NCBI RefSeq assembly: GCF_019249655.2
Contig: NZ_CP137557.1
Location: 2,327,001 to 2,391,000 of the forward strand
Direction of reading: 5' to 3'
DNA: 64,000 nt
Origin: Segatella copri
GTDB taxonomy: Bacteria; Bacteroidota; Bacteroidia; Bacteroidales; Bacteroidaceae
Part shown: positions 41,023-48,712 of the stretch, one piece after another
Layout: each line of letters opens with the position of its first letter
How positions within the stretch are numbered: position 1 is the first letter of the stretch
Notes under the pieces: model-generated
What the model saw: only the letters and a program-made list of their open reading frames with translations
The model's database searches: none
What the model was told of the DNA's origin: nothing
Position numbers and translations under genes: made by a program

Positions 41023-42387
41023 TTAGTTCTTGAAGCTGTGGATAGGAGCAGGGATTCTGCCTACACGGTTCACGAAATCTGAGCAGCTGAACTTGTTTAC
41101 TGGCATGATTGGCGCATAACCCAAGAGACCACCGAAATCTACGGTGTCGCCTACCTTCATTCCCACTACAGGGATGATGCGCACGGCTGTGGTCTTCTGG
41201 TTCACCATACCAATGGCAGCCTCATCGGCTATGATGCCCGAAATGGTGGTGGCTGGAGTGTCGCCAGGGATGGCGATCATATCCAAACCTACTGAGCACA
41301 CGCAGGTCATCGCCTCCAACTTCTCGATGGTCAGCGCACCAGCCTCTACGGCATTGATCATGCCCTGGTCCTCAGATACAGGGATGAAGGCACCGCTCAA
41401 ACCGCCTACGTAAGAGGAAGCCATGATTCCACCCTTCTTCACCTGGTCGTTCAACAGGGCAAGGGCGGCTGTAGTACCAGGGGCACCGGCACGCTCCAGT
41501 CCGATAAGCTCCAGAATATCAGCTACACTGTCGCCGATGGCTGGAGTTGGAGCCAGAGAGAGGTCGATGATTCCGAATGGTACGTTGAGTCGGCGGGAAG
41601 CCTCCTTGGCTACCAACTGGCCCACGCGGGTAATCTTGAAGGCTGTGCGCTTGATGGTTTCGCAGAGCACCTCGAAGCTCTCGCCCTTCACCTGCTCCAA
41701 TGCATATTTTACCACACCTGGTCCGCTGACACCTACGCTCACTACGGCGTCGGCCTCAGAAACACCATGGAAGGCACCTGCCATGAATGGGTTGTCATCC
41801 GGCGCATTGCAGAGCACCACGAGCTTGGCGCAACCCAGGGAACCCTTGTCCTTGGTAGCCTCGGCTGTATCCTTCACGATTTCACCCAACAGGCGCACGG
41901 CGTCCATGTTGATTCCGGTCTTGGTGGAACCCACGTTCACGGAACTGCAGATGAAATCGGTCTGTGCCATCGCCTGAGGGATGGAACGGATGAGGAGTTC
42001 ATCGCTCTTGCTCATACCCTTGCTCACGATGGCAGAGTAGCCGCCCAGGAAGTTGACGCCCAGTTCCTTGGCACACTTGTCCAGGGTCTTGGCTATCTTC
42101 ACGTAGTCGTCGGTGGTCTTGCAGGCCGAGCCGCCTACCAGGGCGATAGGAGTGATGGAGATGCGCTTGTTGACGATAGGCACACCGTATTCCTTAGAAA
42201 TATCCTCACCGGTCTTCACCAGGTTCTTGGCAAGACGGGTTATCTTGTTATAGATGTTCTCACAGAGCTGGTCGAGATCGGAAGTGGCACAATCCAGGAG
42301 GTTGATACCCATGGTGATGGTGCGCACGTCGAAGTTCTCCTGCTCAATCATCTTGTTGGTTTCTATTACCTCAGATATATTGATCAT
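41023..42387 (-). CDS. PFL-like UPF0210 (DUF711) family protein
   Basis: A 454-residue protein with the UPF0210/DUF711 fold, which is related to the pyruvate formate-lyase fold. It starts [20 protein letters not shown] and includes [35 protein letters not shown] and [16 protein letters not shown]. Catalytic function is not established. It is always paired with a small ACT-domain protein, as here, where the gene just upstream is an ACT protein; the pair is conserved in many anaerobes and probably acts together. Confidence 0.85.
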   Translation of the reverse strand: MINISEVIETNKMIEQENFDVRTITMGINLLDCATSDLDQLCENIYNKITRLAKNLVKTGEDISKEYGVPIVNKRISITPIALVGGSACKTTDDYVKIAKTLDKCAKELGVNFLGGYSAIVSKGMSKSDELLIRSIPQAMAQTDFICSSVNVGSTKTGINMDAVRLLGEIVKDTAEATKDKGSLGCAKLVVLCNAPDDNPFMAGAFHGVSEADAVVSVGVSGPGVVKYALEQVKGESFEVLCETIKRTAFKITRVGQLVAKEASRRLNVPFGIIDLSLAPTPAIGDSVADILELIGLERAGAPGTTAALALLNDQVKKGGIMASSYVGGLSGAFIPVSEDQGMINAVEAGALTIEKLEAMTCVCSVGLDMIAIPGDTPATTISGIIADEAAIGMVNQKTTAVRIIPVVGMKVGDTVDFGGLLGYAPIMPVNKFSCSDFVNRVGRIPAPIHSFKN

Positions 42388-42448
42388 TTTCCTTCTATTG
42401 ACTTTAAAAATGAATAACTTTTATAGATGAATCACCCAGCAGAATCAC

Positions 42449-42721
42449 TTAGATGCGGTGCATCATGTTGAAGATTTCCTCACGCTGGCATTTTACCTGA
42501 ACGCCGATGCTCTTGCCGAGCTCATCGAGTTCATCGGCAACAGTTTCGAAAGATGTGTTCATCTTACCCATGTCGACAATCATCATCATGTTGAAATACT
42601 CCTGCACGATGGTCTGGGAGATATCGAGGATGTTGACGTCTTTCTCTGCCAAATAGGTGCAAACTTTGGCGATGATACCTTTGGTATCCTTGCCTACTAC
42701 TGTAATAATCGTTCTGTTCAT
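42449..42721 (-). CDS. ACT domain protein (UPF0237)
   Basis: A 90-residue single ACT domain (VVGKDTKGIIAKVCTYLAEK; VNILDISQTIVQEYFNMMMI). ACT domains bind small ligands such as amino acids. The protein is the partner of UPF0210 and is likely regulatory. It is transcribed from the -7 element at 42756. Confidence 0.85.
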   Translation of the reverse strand: MNRTIITVVGKDTKGIIAKVCTYLAEKDVNILDISQTIVQEYFNMMMIVDMGKMNTSFETVADELDELGKSIGVQVKCQREEIFNMMHRI

Positions 42722-42755
42722 GTAATAAATTCTTTAAATGGAATGTTTAATGCTG

Positions 42756-42763
42756 CAAAATTA
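42756..42763 (-). promoter_or_regulatory. Promoter -7 element for the ACT-UPF0210 operon
   Basis: Minus-strand TAATTTTG (42763-42756), 35 bases upstream of the ACT gene start. Confidence 0.5.
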
Positions 42764-42889
42764 CAACTATTTTGGGAGACTACCAAATATAAAATAAGAA
42801 AACTTGCAAAATGAGTGACATTTTGCAAGTTTCCCTATGAATTTTCTGTATGTTTTGGGAATTATCATGCAGGTTTTCTGAACGGAAGC

Positions 42890-43945
42890 CTACTTAATTC
42901 CTCTCTCGTTGAGTGCCTTGGTGTATTTAGCCGCATTCTGCAGGTGCTCCTGATAGGTGCGGGCGAAGTTGTGGGTACCGCTGAAATCCTCCTTGGCGCA
43001 CATGTAGATGTACTCGTGCTTTACGTGGTTGAGCACGGCGTCGATGCCTGCCACCGAAGGGATGCGGATAGGACCAGGAGGAAGTCCCGGATTCTTATAC
43101 GTATTATACGGGCTCTTGATACTCAGCAGGTTGTTGTAGATGCGCTTCAGCCCGAACTGCTTCCAGGCGAACTTGATGGTTGGGTCTGCCTGCAGCGGCA
43201 TTCCTTCTGGATATTCGGCGTTGCGGAGCATCAGTCGGTTGTAATACATGCCGGCAATCATCGGCTTCTCGGCGTTGTTGGCGGTCTCTTCGTCCACGAT
43301 GCTCGCCAGGGTGATTACCTCTACCGGGGTGAGCTTCATCGCCTTCGCCTTCTGGGTGCGCTCAAAGTTCCAGAACTTGTCGCTCTCCTTCTTCATTCTA
43401 TCCAGCAGTTTGCTGACGGATACGTTCCAATAGATGTCGTAGGTGTTCGGGATGAACATGCAGGCGATGGTGGCTGTGTCGTAGCCATACTTCTCGCAGG
43501 TGGCCTCGTCGGTGAGTGCCTTTCGGATTTCCAGACTGTCGAGCATCAGTTTCTTGCTGAGTTCTGCCGAGAGCTTGTCGATGGTGCGCACGGAAGGCAC
43601 GGTGAGGTTCATCGGTTCCTGGAGTCCGTTCTTCAGATGTCTCCACACCTTGAAGGCTCCGTCGCCGGGATGGATGGCGTAGCGGCCGGTGCGGATGTGG
43701 TCTGCGTAGCCCGAATGATGGGTGAGCGTACGTAACGCCTGCATCGGGATGCTCTTGGCGAAGGGTTCCACCTTATTATATACCGAGTCGATATTATCGT
43801 CGGTGTCGATATACACATACTTGGTTTCGCTGCTTTTCGAGAACGCCGAGAAGCAGTAGAGATAACCTATGCAGGCAATCGCCGCCACGCAGCCGATGGC
43901 CCCATAGAGATACAACTTAGAAACTGACTTTTTCTTCATTTTCAT
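42890..43945 (-). CDS. mltG: Endolytic transglycosylase MltG
   Basis: A 351-residue membrane-anchored lytic transglycosylase. The N-terminus has a single transmembrane helix (LYLYGAIGCVAAIACIGYLY). The catalytic region is VITLASIVDEETANNAEKPM, with its Glu near the second E, then LQADPTIKFAWKQFG and NTYKNPGLPPGPIRIPS, all conserved in MltG. It cleaves nascent glycan strands and helps set their length. An outlying promoter is at 44021-44028. Confidence 0.93.
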   Translation of the reverse strand: MKMKKKSVSKLYLYGAIGCVAAIACIGYLYCFSAFSKSSETKYVYIDTDDNIDSVYNKVEPFAKSIPMQALRTLTHHSGYADHIRTGRYAIHPGDGAFKVWRHLKNGLQEPMNLTVPSVRTIDKLSAELSKKLMLDSLEIRKALTDEATCEKYGYDTATIACMFIPNTYDIYWNVSVSKLLDRMKKESDKFWNFERTQKAKAMKLTPVEVITLASIVDEETANNAEKPMIAGMYYNRLMLRNAEYPEGMPLQADPTIKFAWKQFGLKRIYNNLLSIKSPYNTYKNPGLPPGPIRIPSVAGIDAVLNHVKHEYIYMCAKEDFSGTHNFARTYQEHLQNAAKYTKALNERGIK

Positions 43946-44020
43946 TTATCTGATTTAAACGATTTTTCAATCTTAACGTTTTTCTCTTGAACGGTTTTCC
44001 GTTTTAAACGTTTTACGGTG

Positions 44021-44028
44021 CAAAAGTA
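44021..44028 (-). promoter_or_regulatory. Promoter -7 element of mltG
   Basis: Minus-strand TACTTTTG (44028-44021), 76 bases upstream of the mltG start. The -33 box is poor. Confidence 0.5.
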
Positions 44029-44112
44029 CAGTAAAAATGGCAAATAGCAAAGCGTTGTCAATTAAAATAGGTTAATTCCCGATTTCTTTATCCGTGGTAT
44101 GAACTTTTTCCG

Positions 44113-44120
44113 TACCTTTG
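44113..44120 (+). promoter_or_regulatory. Promoter of the CBM20-HAD gene
   Basis: TACCTTTG at 44113-44120, perfect match. With a start near 44127, the TTG at 44137 would be nearly at the RNA 5' end, so a later ATG (44167, 44194 or 44200) is the more likely start. Confidence 0.6.
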
Positions 44121-44193
44121 CAGGATAAAAAGACCCTTGCATGGTAAAAATACCTGCATAGAAGAAATGATAGATTTAATACGGAATGAAGAT

Positions 44194-45630
44194 ATGAGAA
44201 TGAAATTTACGATAGCCTATAAGGCGGAGTGGGGTGAGACGGTGCATGCTGACATCACCTTCTTCTCGCGCGACGGAAAGCGTGAGACGCTCGATCTTGC
44301 ACTGAACACGGCAGACGGTTATCACTGGCTGGCAGAGACGCATGCCCGTCAGAACCGCCATCATCCATACAGCGCCATCGCCTATTATTATAAGGTAGTG
44401 GATGCGAAGGGCGCCCTGATGAGAAGGGAGTCGGTGCGTTCGCCCCGTGCCTACACCTATGATGCCAACATGAACTACATCTTTTCTGACTTCTGGCTCG
44501 ACGACGAGGTGGAGCTGACGGGAGAGGTGTCTAACTACACCGTGCCTGCCCAGTGGAAGGGCGACGAGGTGGCAAGACTGCCTATCTTCGAGCAGACCGT
44601 GATTTTCAAGGTTTCCGCACCACGCCTGCACGAGAACGAGGCACTGGGACTGCTGGGCAACCATCCAACCCTGGGCGAATGGAACACCGACCATTATCTG
44701 CCGATGACCCATCTGCAGGGCGACGACTGGGTGCTCTCGGTGAACGTGCTGGCACTGGAATCGCCGCTGGAATATAAATATGTGGTGGTGGATGCGGAGA
44801 CGAAGGCCTTCAAGCGCTGGGAGTATGGCGAGAACCGAACGATGGGCACGGGCTACGCCTACGGACAGGTGAAGGAGGAAAGCACCTACACCACCGGTGC
44901 GCCCGACGAGGTGCGCCTCTTTACCAACGACGTTTGCGTGCTGCATGGCGGCGATTTCAGGGTAAAGAGAATGTCGCCTCATGCGCAGTTTAACTACGAT
45001 ACTTACATCTTCGACCTTGACGGTACGCTGCTCTCCACGCTGCAGGACTTGGCGGCTAGCTGCAACTACGCCCTGAAGAAGAACGGAATGCCCGAAAGAA
45101 CCCTGGATGAGGTGCGCCGCTTTGTGGGAAACGGCGTGAAGCTGCTGATGATAAGAGCCGTTCCGGATGGCGAGAAGAACGAGAAGTTTGAGAAGGCGTA
45201 TGCTGATTTCCGCCAGCATTACATGATGCACAATCTTGACACGACGCAGCCTTACAGGGGCGTGATGGAGATGCTGAGGGAACTGAAGGACAGGGGCAAG
45301 CAGATTGCCGTGGTGAGCAACAAGTTTTATGCGGCAACGCAGGCACTCTGCCGTCATTTCTTCGGCGACCTGGTAGAGGTGGCGATAGGAGAGCGTGAGG
45401 ATATCAGGAAGAAACCGGCTCCTGATACCGTGAACGAAGCCTTGCGCCAGTTGCACGCCGATAGAGACGGGGCGGTTTACATTGGCGACAGCGATGTGGA
45501 CGTGATGACGGCGAAGAACAGCGGAATGCCGTGCATCAGTGTGCTCTGGGGCTTCCGTGATTTGGATTTCCTCATCGCCCATGGTGCCCATATCTTCGTT
45601 TCTACTCCGGGACAGATTGCGGGAATATAA
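44194..45630 (+). CDS. Tandem CBM20 starch-binding domains fused to a HAD phosphatase
   Basis: A 478-residue protein from ATG 44194 (MRMKFTIAYKAEWGE...). Two CBM20-like modules: the first (about residues 1-100) resembles those at the front of Bacteroidetes 4-alpha-glucanotransferases (YSAIAYYYKVVDAKG), the second is about residues 125-245 (ALGLLGNHPTLGEWNTDHYL, then SPLEYKYVVVDAETKAFKRW). A phosphoglycolate-phosphatase-like HAD domain follows, with all four motifs: FDLDGTLLS (nucleophile Asp), VVSNKF, KKPAPD and YIGDSDVDV. Glycan-binding domains joined to a phosphatase suggest dephosphorylation of glycogen or a starch-derived sugar phosphate, as with laforin. The neighbourhood includes glgB. 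Confidence 0.82.
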   Translation: MRMKFTIAYKAEWGETVHADITFFSRDGKRETLDLALNTADGYHWLAETHARQNRHHPYSAIAYYYKVVDAKGALMRRESVRSPRAYTYDANMNYIFSDFWLDDEVELTGEVSNYTVPAQWKGDEVARLPIFEQTVIFKVSAPRLHENEALGLLGNHPTLGEWNTDHYLPMTHLQGDDWVLSVNVLALESPLEYKYVVVDAETKAFKRWEYGENRTMGTGYAYGQVKEESTYTTGAPDEVRLFTNDVCVLHGGDFRVKRMSPHAQFNYDTYIFDLDGTLLSTLQDLAASCNYALKKNGMPERTLDEVRRFVGNGVKLLMIRAVPDGEKNEKFEKAYADFRQHYMMHNLDTTQPYRGVMEMLRELKDRGKQIAVVSNKFYAATQALCRHFFGDLVEVAIGEREDIRKKPAPDTVNEALRQLHADRDGAVYIGDSDVDVMTAKNSGMPCISVLWGFRDLDFLIAHGAHIFVSTPGQIAGI

Positions 45631-45674
45631 AAAAATAAGTGCGCCTCCGGCAAGGGGGCGCACTTATTTTTTTA
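45631..45674. terminator. Bidirectional terminator between the HAD and LytTR genes
   Basis: AATAAGTGCGCC (45634-45645) pairs with GGCGCACTTATT (45657-45668), with A-run on one side and T-run on the other. It serves both convergent genes. Confidence 0.85.
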
Positions 45675-46379
45675 TATTTCGTGCTCTTCGATGAACTTGA
45701 GAATTTCGTCCTTGAAGGATTCGGAAATCGGGATGGCCAACTTGCCGTAAATCATCTTCATGCGCTCGATGGTGTCGAAGTTGGTCATGTTGGCAAGATA
45801 GGAACGGTGAACCCGCTTGAACATCTCCCCCGGCAGTTTCTCCTCCAGTCTTTTCAGGTTGCTCAGCGTCGTGATGCATTCTCCTCCTTCCAGATGGAAC
45901 ATCACGTAGTCCTTCAGGCTCTCAACGAAGAGAATCTTCTCGAAGGGAATGCGGACATATCTGAAATCACTCTTTACAATCAGGAACTTGTCGCGCTTGA
46001 TGGGATTGTACTTGTTGTCCTGCATGTAGCTGTTGAACACCTTCTCGCAGGCTCCCATGAAGTCTTCGTGGGTTATCGGCTTCACCAGATAGTCGAAGGC
46101 GTTCACCTTATAAGCCTCGATGGCATATTCCTTGAAGGCAGTGGTGAAGATAATCTTTACGTTCTTGGGTACGATCTTGGCAAACTCCAATCCGCTGATC
46201 TGCTGCATGTGGATGGCAAGAAAGAGTATATCCAGATGGTTGTGGCGAATACCGTCTACTGCATGGATGGCGCTGGGATAGGCACCAATGAGGTTGAGCG
46301 TCGGCGTATCGTCGACGTACTTCTTCAGGAGCTCCAAGGCTCCTGGGTCCTCGTCTATTATTGCACAATTCAAAATCAT
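45672..46379 (-). CDS. LytTR response regulator with a degenerate receiver
   Basis: A 235-residue protein with an N-terminal receiver domain (CAIIDEDPGALELLKKYV) and a C-terminal LytTR DNA-binding domain (KYNPIKRDKFLIVKSDFRYV; GEMFKRVHRSYLANMTNFD). The usual phosphoacceptor site FLDIxM reads FLAIHM: the codon at the Asp position is GCC (Ala). The acidic pair near the N-terminus (IDED) and the Lys of the KP motif (VKPITH) remain. So it cannot be phosphorylated at that site by the usual route. No histidine kinase gene is adjacent. Confidence 0.85.
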   Translation of the reverse strand: MILNCAIIDEDPGALELLKKYVDDTPTLNLIGAYPSAIHAVDGIRHNHLDILFLAIHMQQISGLEFAKIVPKNVKIIFTTAFKEYAIEAYKVNAFDYLVKPITHEDFMGACEKVFNSYMQDNKYNPIKRDKFLIVKSDFRYVRIPFEKILFVESLKDYVMFHLEGGECITTLSNLKRLEEKLPGEMFKRVHRSYLANMTNFDTIERMKMIYGKLAIPISESFKDEILKFIEEHEI

Positions 46380-46542
46380 ATATGTGTTTGATTTGCTGGG
46401 TTCGATAAAAATTGTTATTTTCTAGAAACGGCGTAATGGGCAGATTATTGTGTTTTGATATTATTTTTTCTTGATAACTATTATTTTTCTTCTTTTTACC
46501 TTAAATTTGTTTAATCTATTTGGCTGTTTGCCGAAAAACCGC

Positions 46543-46550
46543 TAACTTTG
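46543..46550 (+). promoter_or_regulatory. Promoter of the MORN-repeat gene
   Basis: TAACTTTG at 46543-46550, with a TTTG about 20 bases upstream (46520 region). Confidence 0.55.
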
Positions 46551-46627
46551 GGGATTGAATCGATAGATTATCGACGGAACATCGAATCTTATCGACTGAA
46601 TTTCAAATCATAAAGACTATAATCGAC

Positions 46628-47800
46628 ATGAAATATAAGACAAACGAATATAACAACCCTATGTGGGTGAGCAAGGCTTTAACCGCAGGCAAGCCCCTGA
46701 TGCTCGCCCTGATGCTGGCACTGTCGCCACTGGCAGCATCTGCCCAGAAAATCTCGCTCGGCTCCTGCATCACCCGCGACGGCGGACAGTATAAGGGCGA
46801 GATGGTGAGCGGAAAGCCGCAGGGCAAGGGAACCACCGTCTACACCAATGGCGACACCTACGAGGGTTCCTACCTGAAGGGCAAACGAAGCGGATATGGT
46901 GTCTACACCTTCTCCGACGGCGAACGCTACGAGGGACAGTGGCTGCAGGACCAGCAGCACGGAAAGGGCACGTATTATTTCCAGAACAATAATAAATATG
47001 TGGGACTCTGGTTCCGTGACTTCCAGCACGGACACGGCGTGATGTACTATTATAACGGCGATAAGTACGACGGCGACTGGTACAAGGACAAGCGACAGGG
47101 CAGGGGTACTTACACCTACTCGAACGGAGCGCAGTATAAAGGCCAGTGGATGAACGACATGAAGAACGGCAACGGATTCTTCGACTGGGGCGACGGAACC
47201 ACTTACGACGGACAGTGGGTGGACAACCAGCGTTCGGGAAAGGGTACGTTCAAATATGCTGACGGCGACACCTACATCGGCGACTGGAAGGATGACATCC
47301 AGGACGGAAAGGGAATCTACAAGTTCCACAACGGCGACGTCTACGAGGGCGACTATGCCCAGGGCGAGCGCACCGGCGAGGGAATCTTCCGTTCAGCCAA
47401 CGGCTCGAAATACACCGGACAGTTTCTCGACGGTCAGCGTTCGGGACAGGGTACCTTCATCTGGAAGAACGGTGATATCTACGTAGGTTCCTGGAAGGAC
47501 GACCTGCAGAACGGCAGGGGCAAGTTGACCAAGAAGAACGGCGACATCTACGAGGGCGAGTTCAGAAAGGGTCATGTAGACGGCAACGTGGTGATTCACT
47601 ACGCCAACGGCAACCGCTTCAAGGGCGTCTATCGCAACGGCAAGCGCGAGGGTTTCTGCATAGAGGAGACCAAGGAAGGCAAGCGCTTTGAGGGCAACTA
47701 CAAGAAGGATGCCCGCGACGGCAGATTCGTGGAGAAAGACCGCAACGGCCAGGTAACAGCCAAGGGCGTTTATGAGAACGGAAAAAGATTTGAAGATTAA
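46628..47800 (+). CDS. Secreted MORN-repeat protein
   Basis: A 390-residue protein with a signal peptide (LMLALMLALSPLAASAQKIS, cleaved about residue 40) and about fourteen tandem 23-residue MORN repeats (pattern YxGxWxxGxxxGxGxYxxxxG, for example DTYEGSYLKGKRSGYGVYTF). The last repeats degenerate (NRFKGVYRNGKREGFCIEET). MORN arrays form flat beta sheets that bind lipid or protein. Periplasmic or surface location and an envelope role are inference. The long open frame on the other strand is a shadow of the repeat composition. Confidence 0.88.
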   Translation: MKYKTNEYNNPMWVSKALTAGKPLMLALMLALSPLAASAQKISLGSCITRDGGQYKGEMVSGKPQGKGTTVYTNGDTYEGSYLKGKRSGYGVYTFSDGERYEGQWLQDQQHGKGTYYFQNNNKYVGLWFRDFQHGHGVMYYYNGDKYDGDWYKDKRQGRGTYTYSNGAQYKGQWMNDMKNGNGFFDWGDGTTYDGQWVDNQRSGKGTFKYADGDTYIGDWKDDIQDGKGIYKFHNGDVYEGDYAQGERTGEGIFRSANGSKYTGQFLDGQRSGQGTFIWKNGDIYVGSWKDDLQNGRGKLTKKNGDIYEGEFRKGHVDGNVVIHYANGNRFKGVYRNGKREGFCIEETKEGKRFEGNYKKDARDGRFVEKDRNGQVTAKGVYENGKRFED

Positions 47801-47842
47801 TCTCTTCAGAAAATAAATTGAAGATTAATCTCTTCAGAAAAT
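47791..47842. repeat. 24-bp tandem duplication at the MORN gene end
   Basis: TGAAGATTAATCTCTTCAGAAAAT at 47791-47814 recurs at 47819-47842, a 28-base period. The first copy contains the MORN gene stop codon. It is a recent-looking duplication. Reported as two short pieces by position. Confidence 0.8.
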
Positions 47843-47879
47843 GAGCAGAACATAAAATACTGAACTTTCGCATGTGGCA

Positions 47880-48125
47880 TTCTGCCGTCCCCGAAGGGGG
47901 CGAATGTGAATAACCGCGGGTGGAATGACCGAAGGGAATGGAACCTGCGGATAGCAGACACACACATTCTCTATCGTCCCCGAAGGGGGCGAACAGTAGC
48001 AAGTCTGGATGTGGTTCGCCCCCTTCGGGGACGCATTCTCCCTCCTGTTGGTTGTCCGCAGGTTCCATGACCTTCGGTCATTCCACCAGCGGTTATTGAA
48101 AGTTGGCCCCCTTCGGGGACCGGAG
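47880..48125. repeat. Composite GC-rich inverted and direct repeat element
   Basis: The motif GTCCCCGAAGGGGGCGAA occurs twice direct (about 47888 and 47973) and twice inverted (about 48014 and 48104). CCGCGGGTGGAATGACCGAAG (47917 region) is complementary to the block around 48060-48095 (CCGCAGGTTCCATGACC...ATTCCACCAGCGG). Like a large palindrome of interleaved stems. No gene or terminator function is clear. Confidence 0.7.
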
Positions 48126-48145
48126 GTTACTTGTAAAACTTGATT

Positions 48146-48193
48146 AGAGAATATAATTAATAGAGAATATAATTAATAGAGAATATAATTAAT
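48146..48193. repeat. 16-bp tandem repeat, three copies
   Basis: AGAGAATATAATTAAT at 48146-48161, 48162-48177 and 48178-48193, exact, directly upstream of the YhcH gene. An AT-rich array like this can alter promoter strength by copy-number change. Confidence 0.85.
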
Positions 48194-48216
48194 AAAGAAA
48201 TTAATATAGTAAAACT

Positions 48217-48660
48217 ATGGTAATTGATACATTAGACAATTTGGAGAAATACGTTTCTCTCAATCCACTCTTCGCAGAAGTAGTGAAATTTATCAAGGAA
48301 AATGATCTCGCTAAGTTGGAGACTGGCAAGCACCCTATCCAGGGCAGCGACCTCTTCGTAAACATCGCCGTGGCTCACGGCAAGACAGAGGAAGAGGCTA
48401 CCATCGAGGCTCACCGCCAGATGATCGACATCCAGATTCCGCTGAACACAGAGGAGACCTACGGCTACTCTCCAGTGAAGGACCTGCCAGAGGTGGAGTA
48501 CAACGAGGCAAAGGATTGCACCCTGTATCCAGGAGTGAAGGCGCAGACACTGGTAACCTGCAAGCCAGGCCAGTTTGCCATCTTCTTCCCACAGGACGGT
48601 CATCAGCCATGCATCGGCAAGGGTGACATCCATAAGGCCATCTTCAAGGTAAAGGCTTAA
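48217..48660 (+). CDS. YhcH/YjgK/YiaL family protein (DUF386)
   Basis: A 147-residue beta-barrel/cupin-like protein of the family found beside sialic acid and sugar-isomerising genes, sometimes called beta-galactosidase beta-subunit-like. Support: GKHPIQGSDLFVNIAVAHGK, AHRQMIDIQIPLNTEETYGY, GQFAIFFPQDGHQPCIGKGD, with metal-binding His and Glu residues of the family. The start follows the AT-rich repeats. It may act on a sugar from the neighbouring polysaccharide genes. Confidence 0.85.
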   Translation: MVIDTLDNLEKYVSLNPLFAEVVKFIKENDLAKLETGKHPIQGSDLFVNIAVAHGKTEEEATIEAHRQMIDIQIPLNTEETYGYSPVKDLPEVEYNEAKDCTLYPGVKAQTLVTCKPGQFAIFFPQDGHQPCIGKGDIHKAIFKVKA

Positions 48661-48712
48661 AGCATCCTTCCCTGAAAAGCAACAAAGTACTAACCATCTA
48701 AAATCATGATAT

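Noticed and set aside
48146-48193. CRISPR-like array in the 16-bp repeats
   Set aside because: Head-to-tail copies without spacers: a simple tandem repeat.
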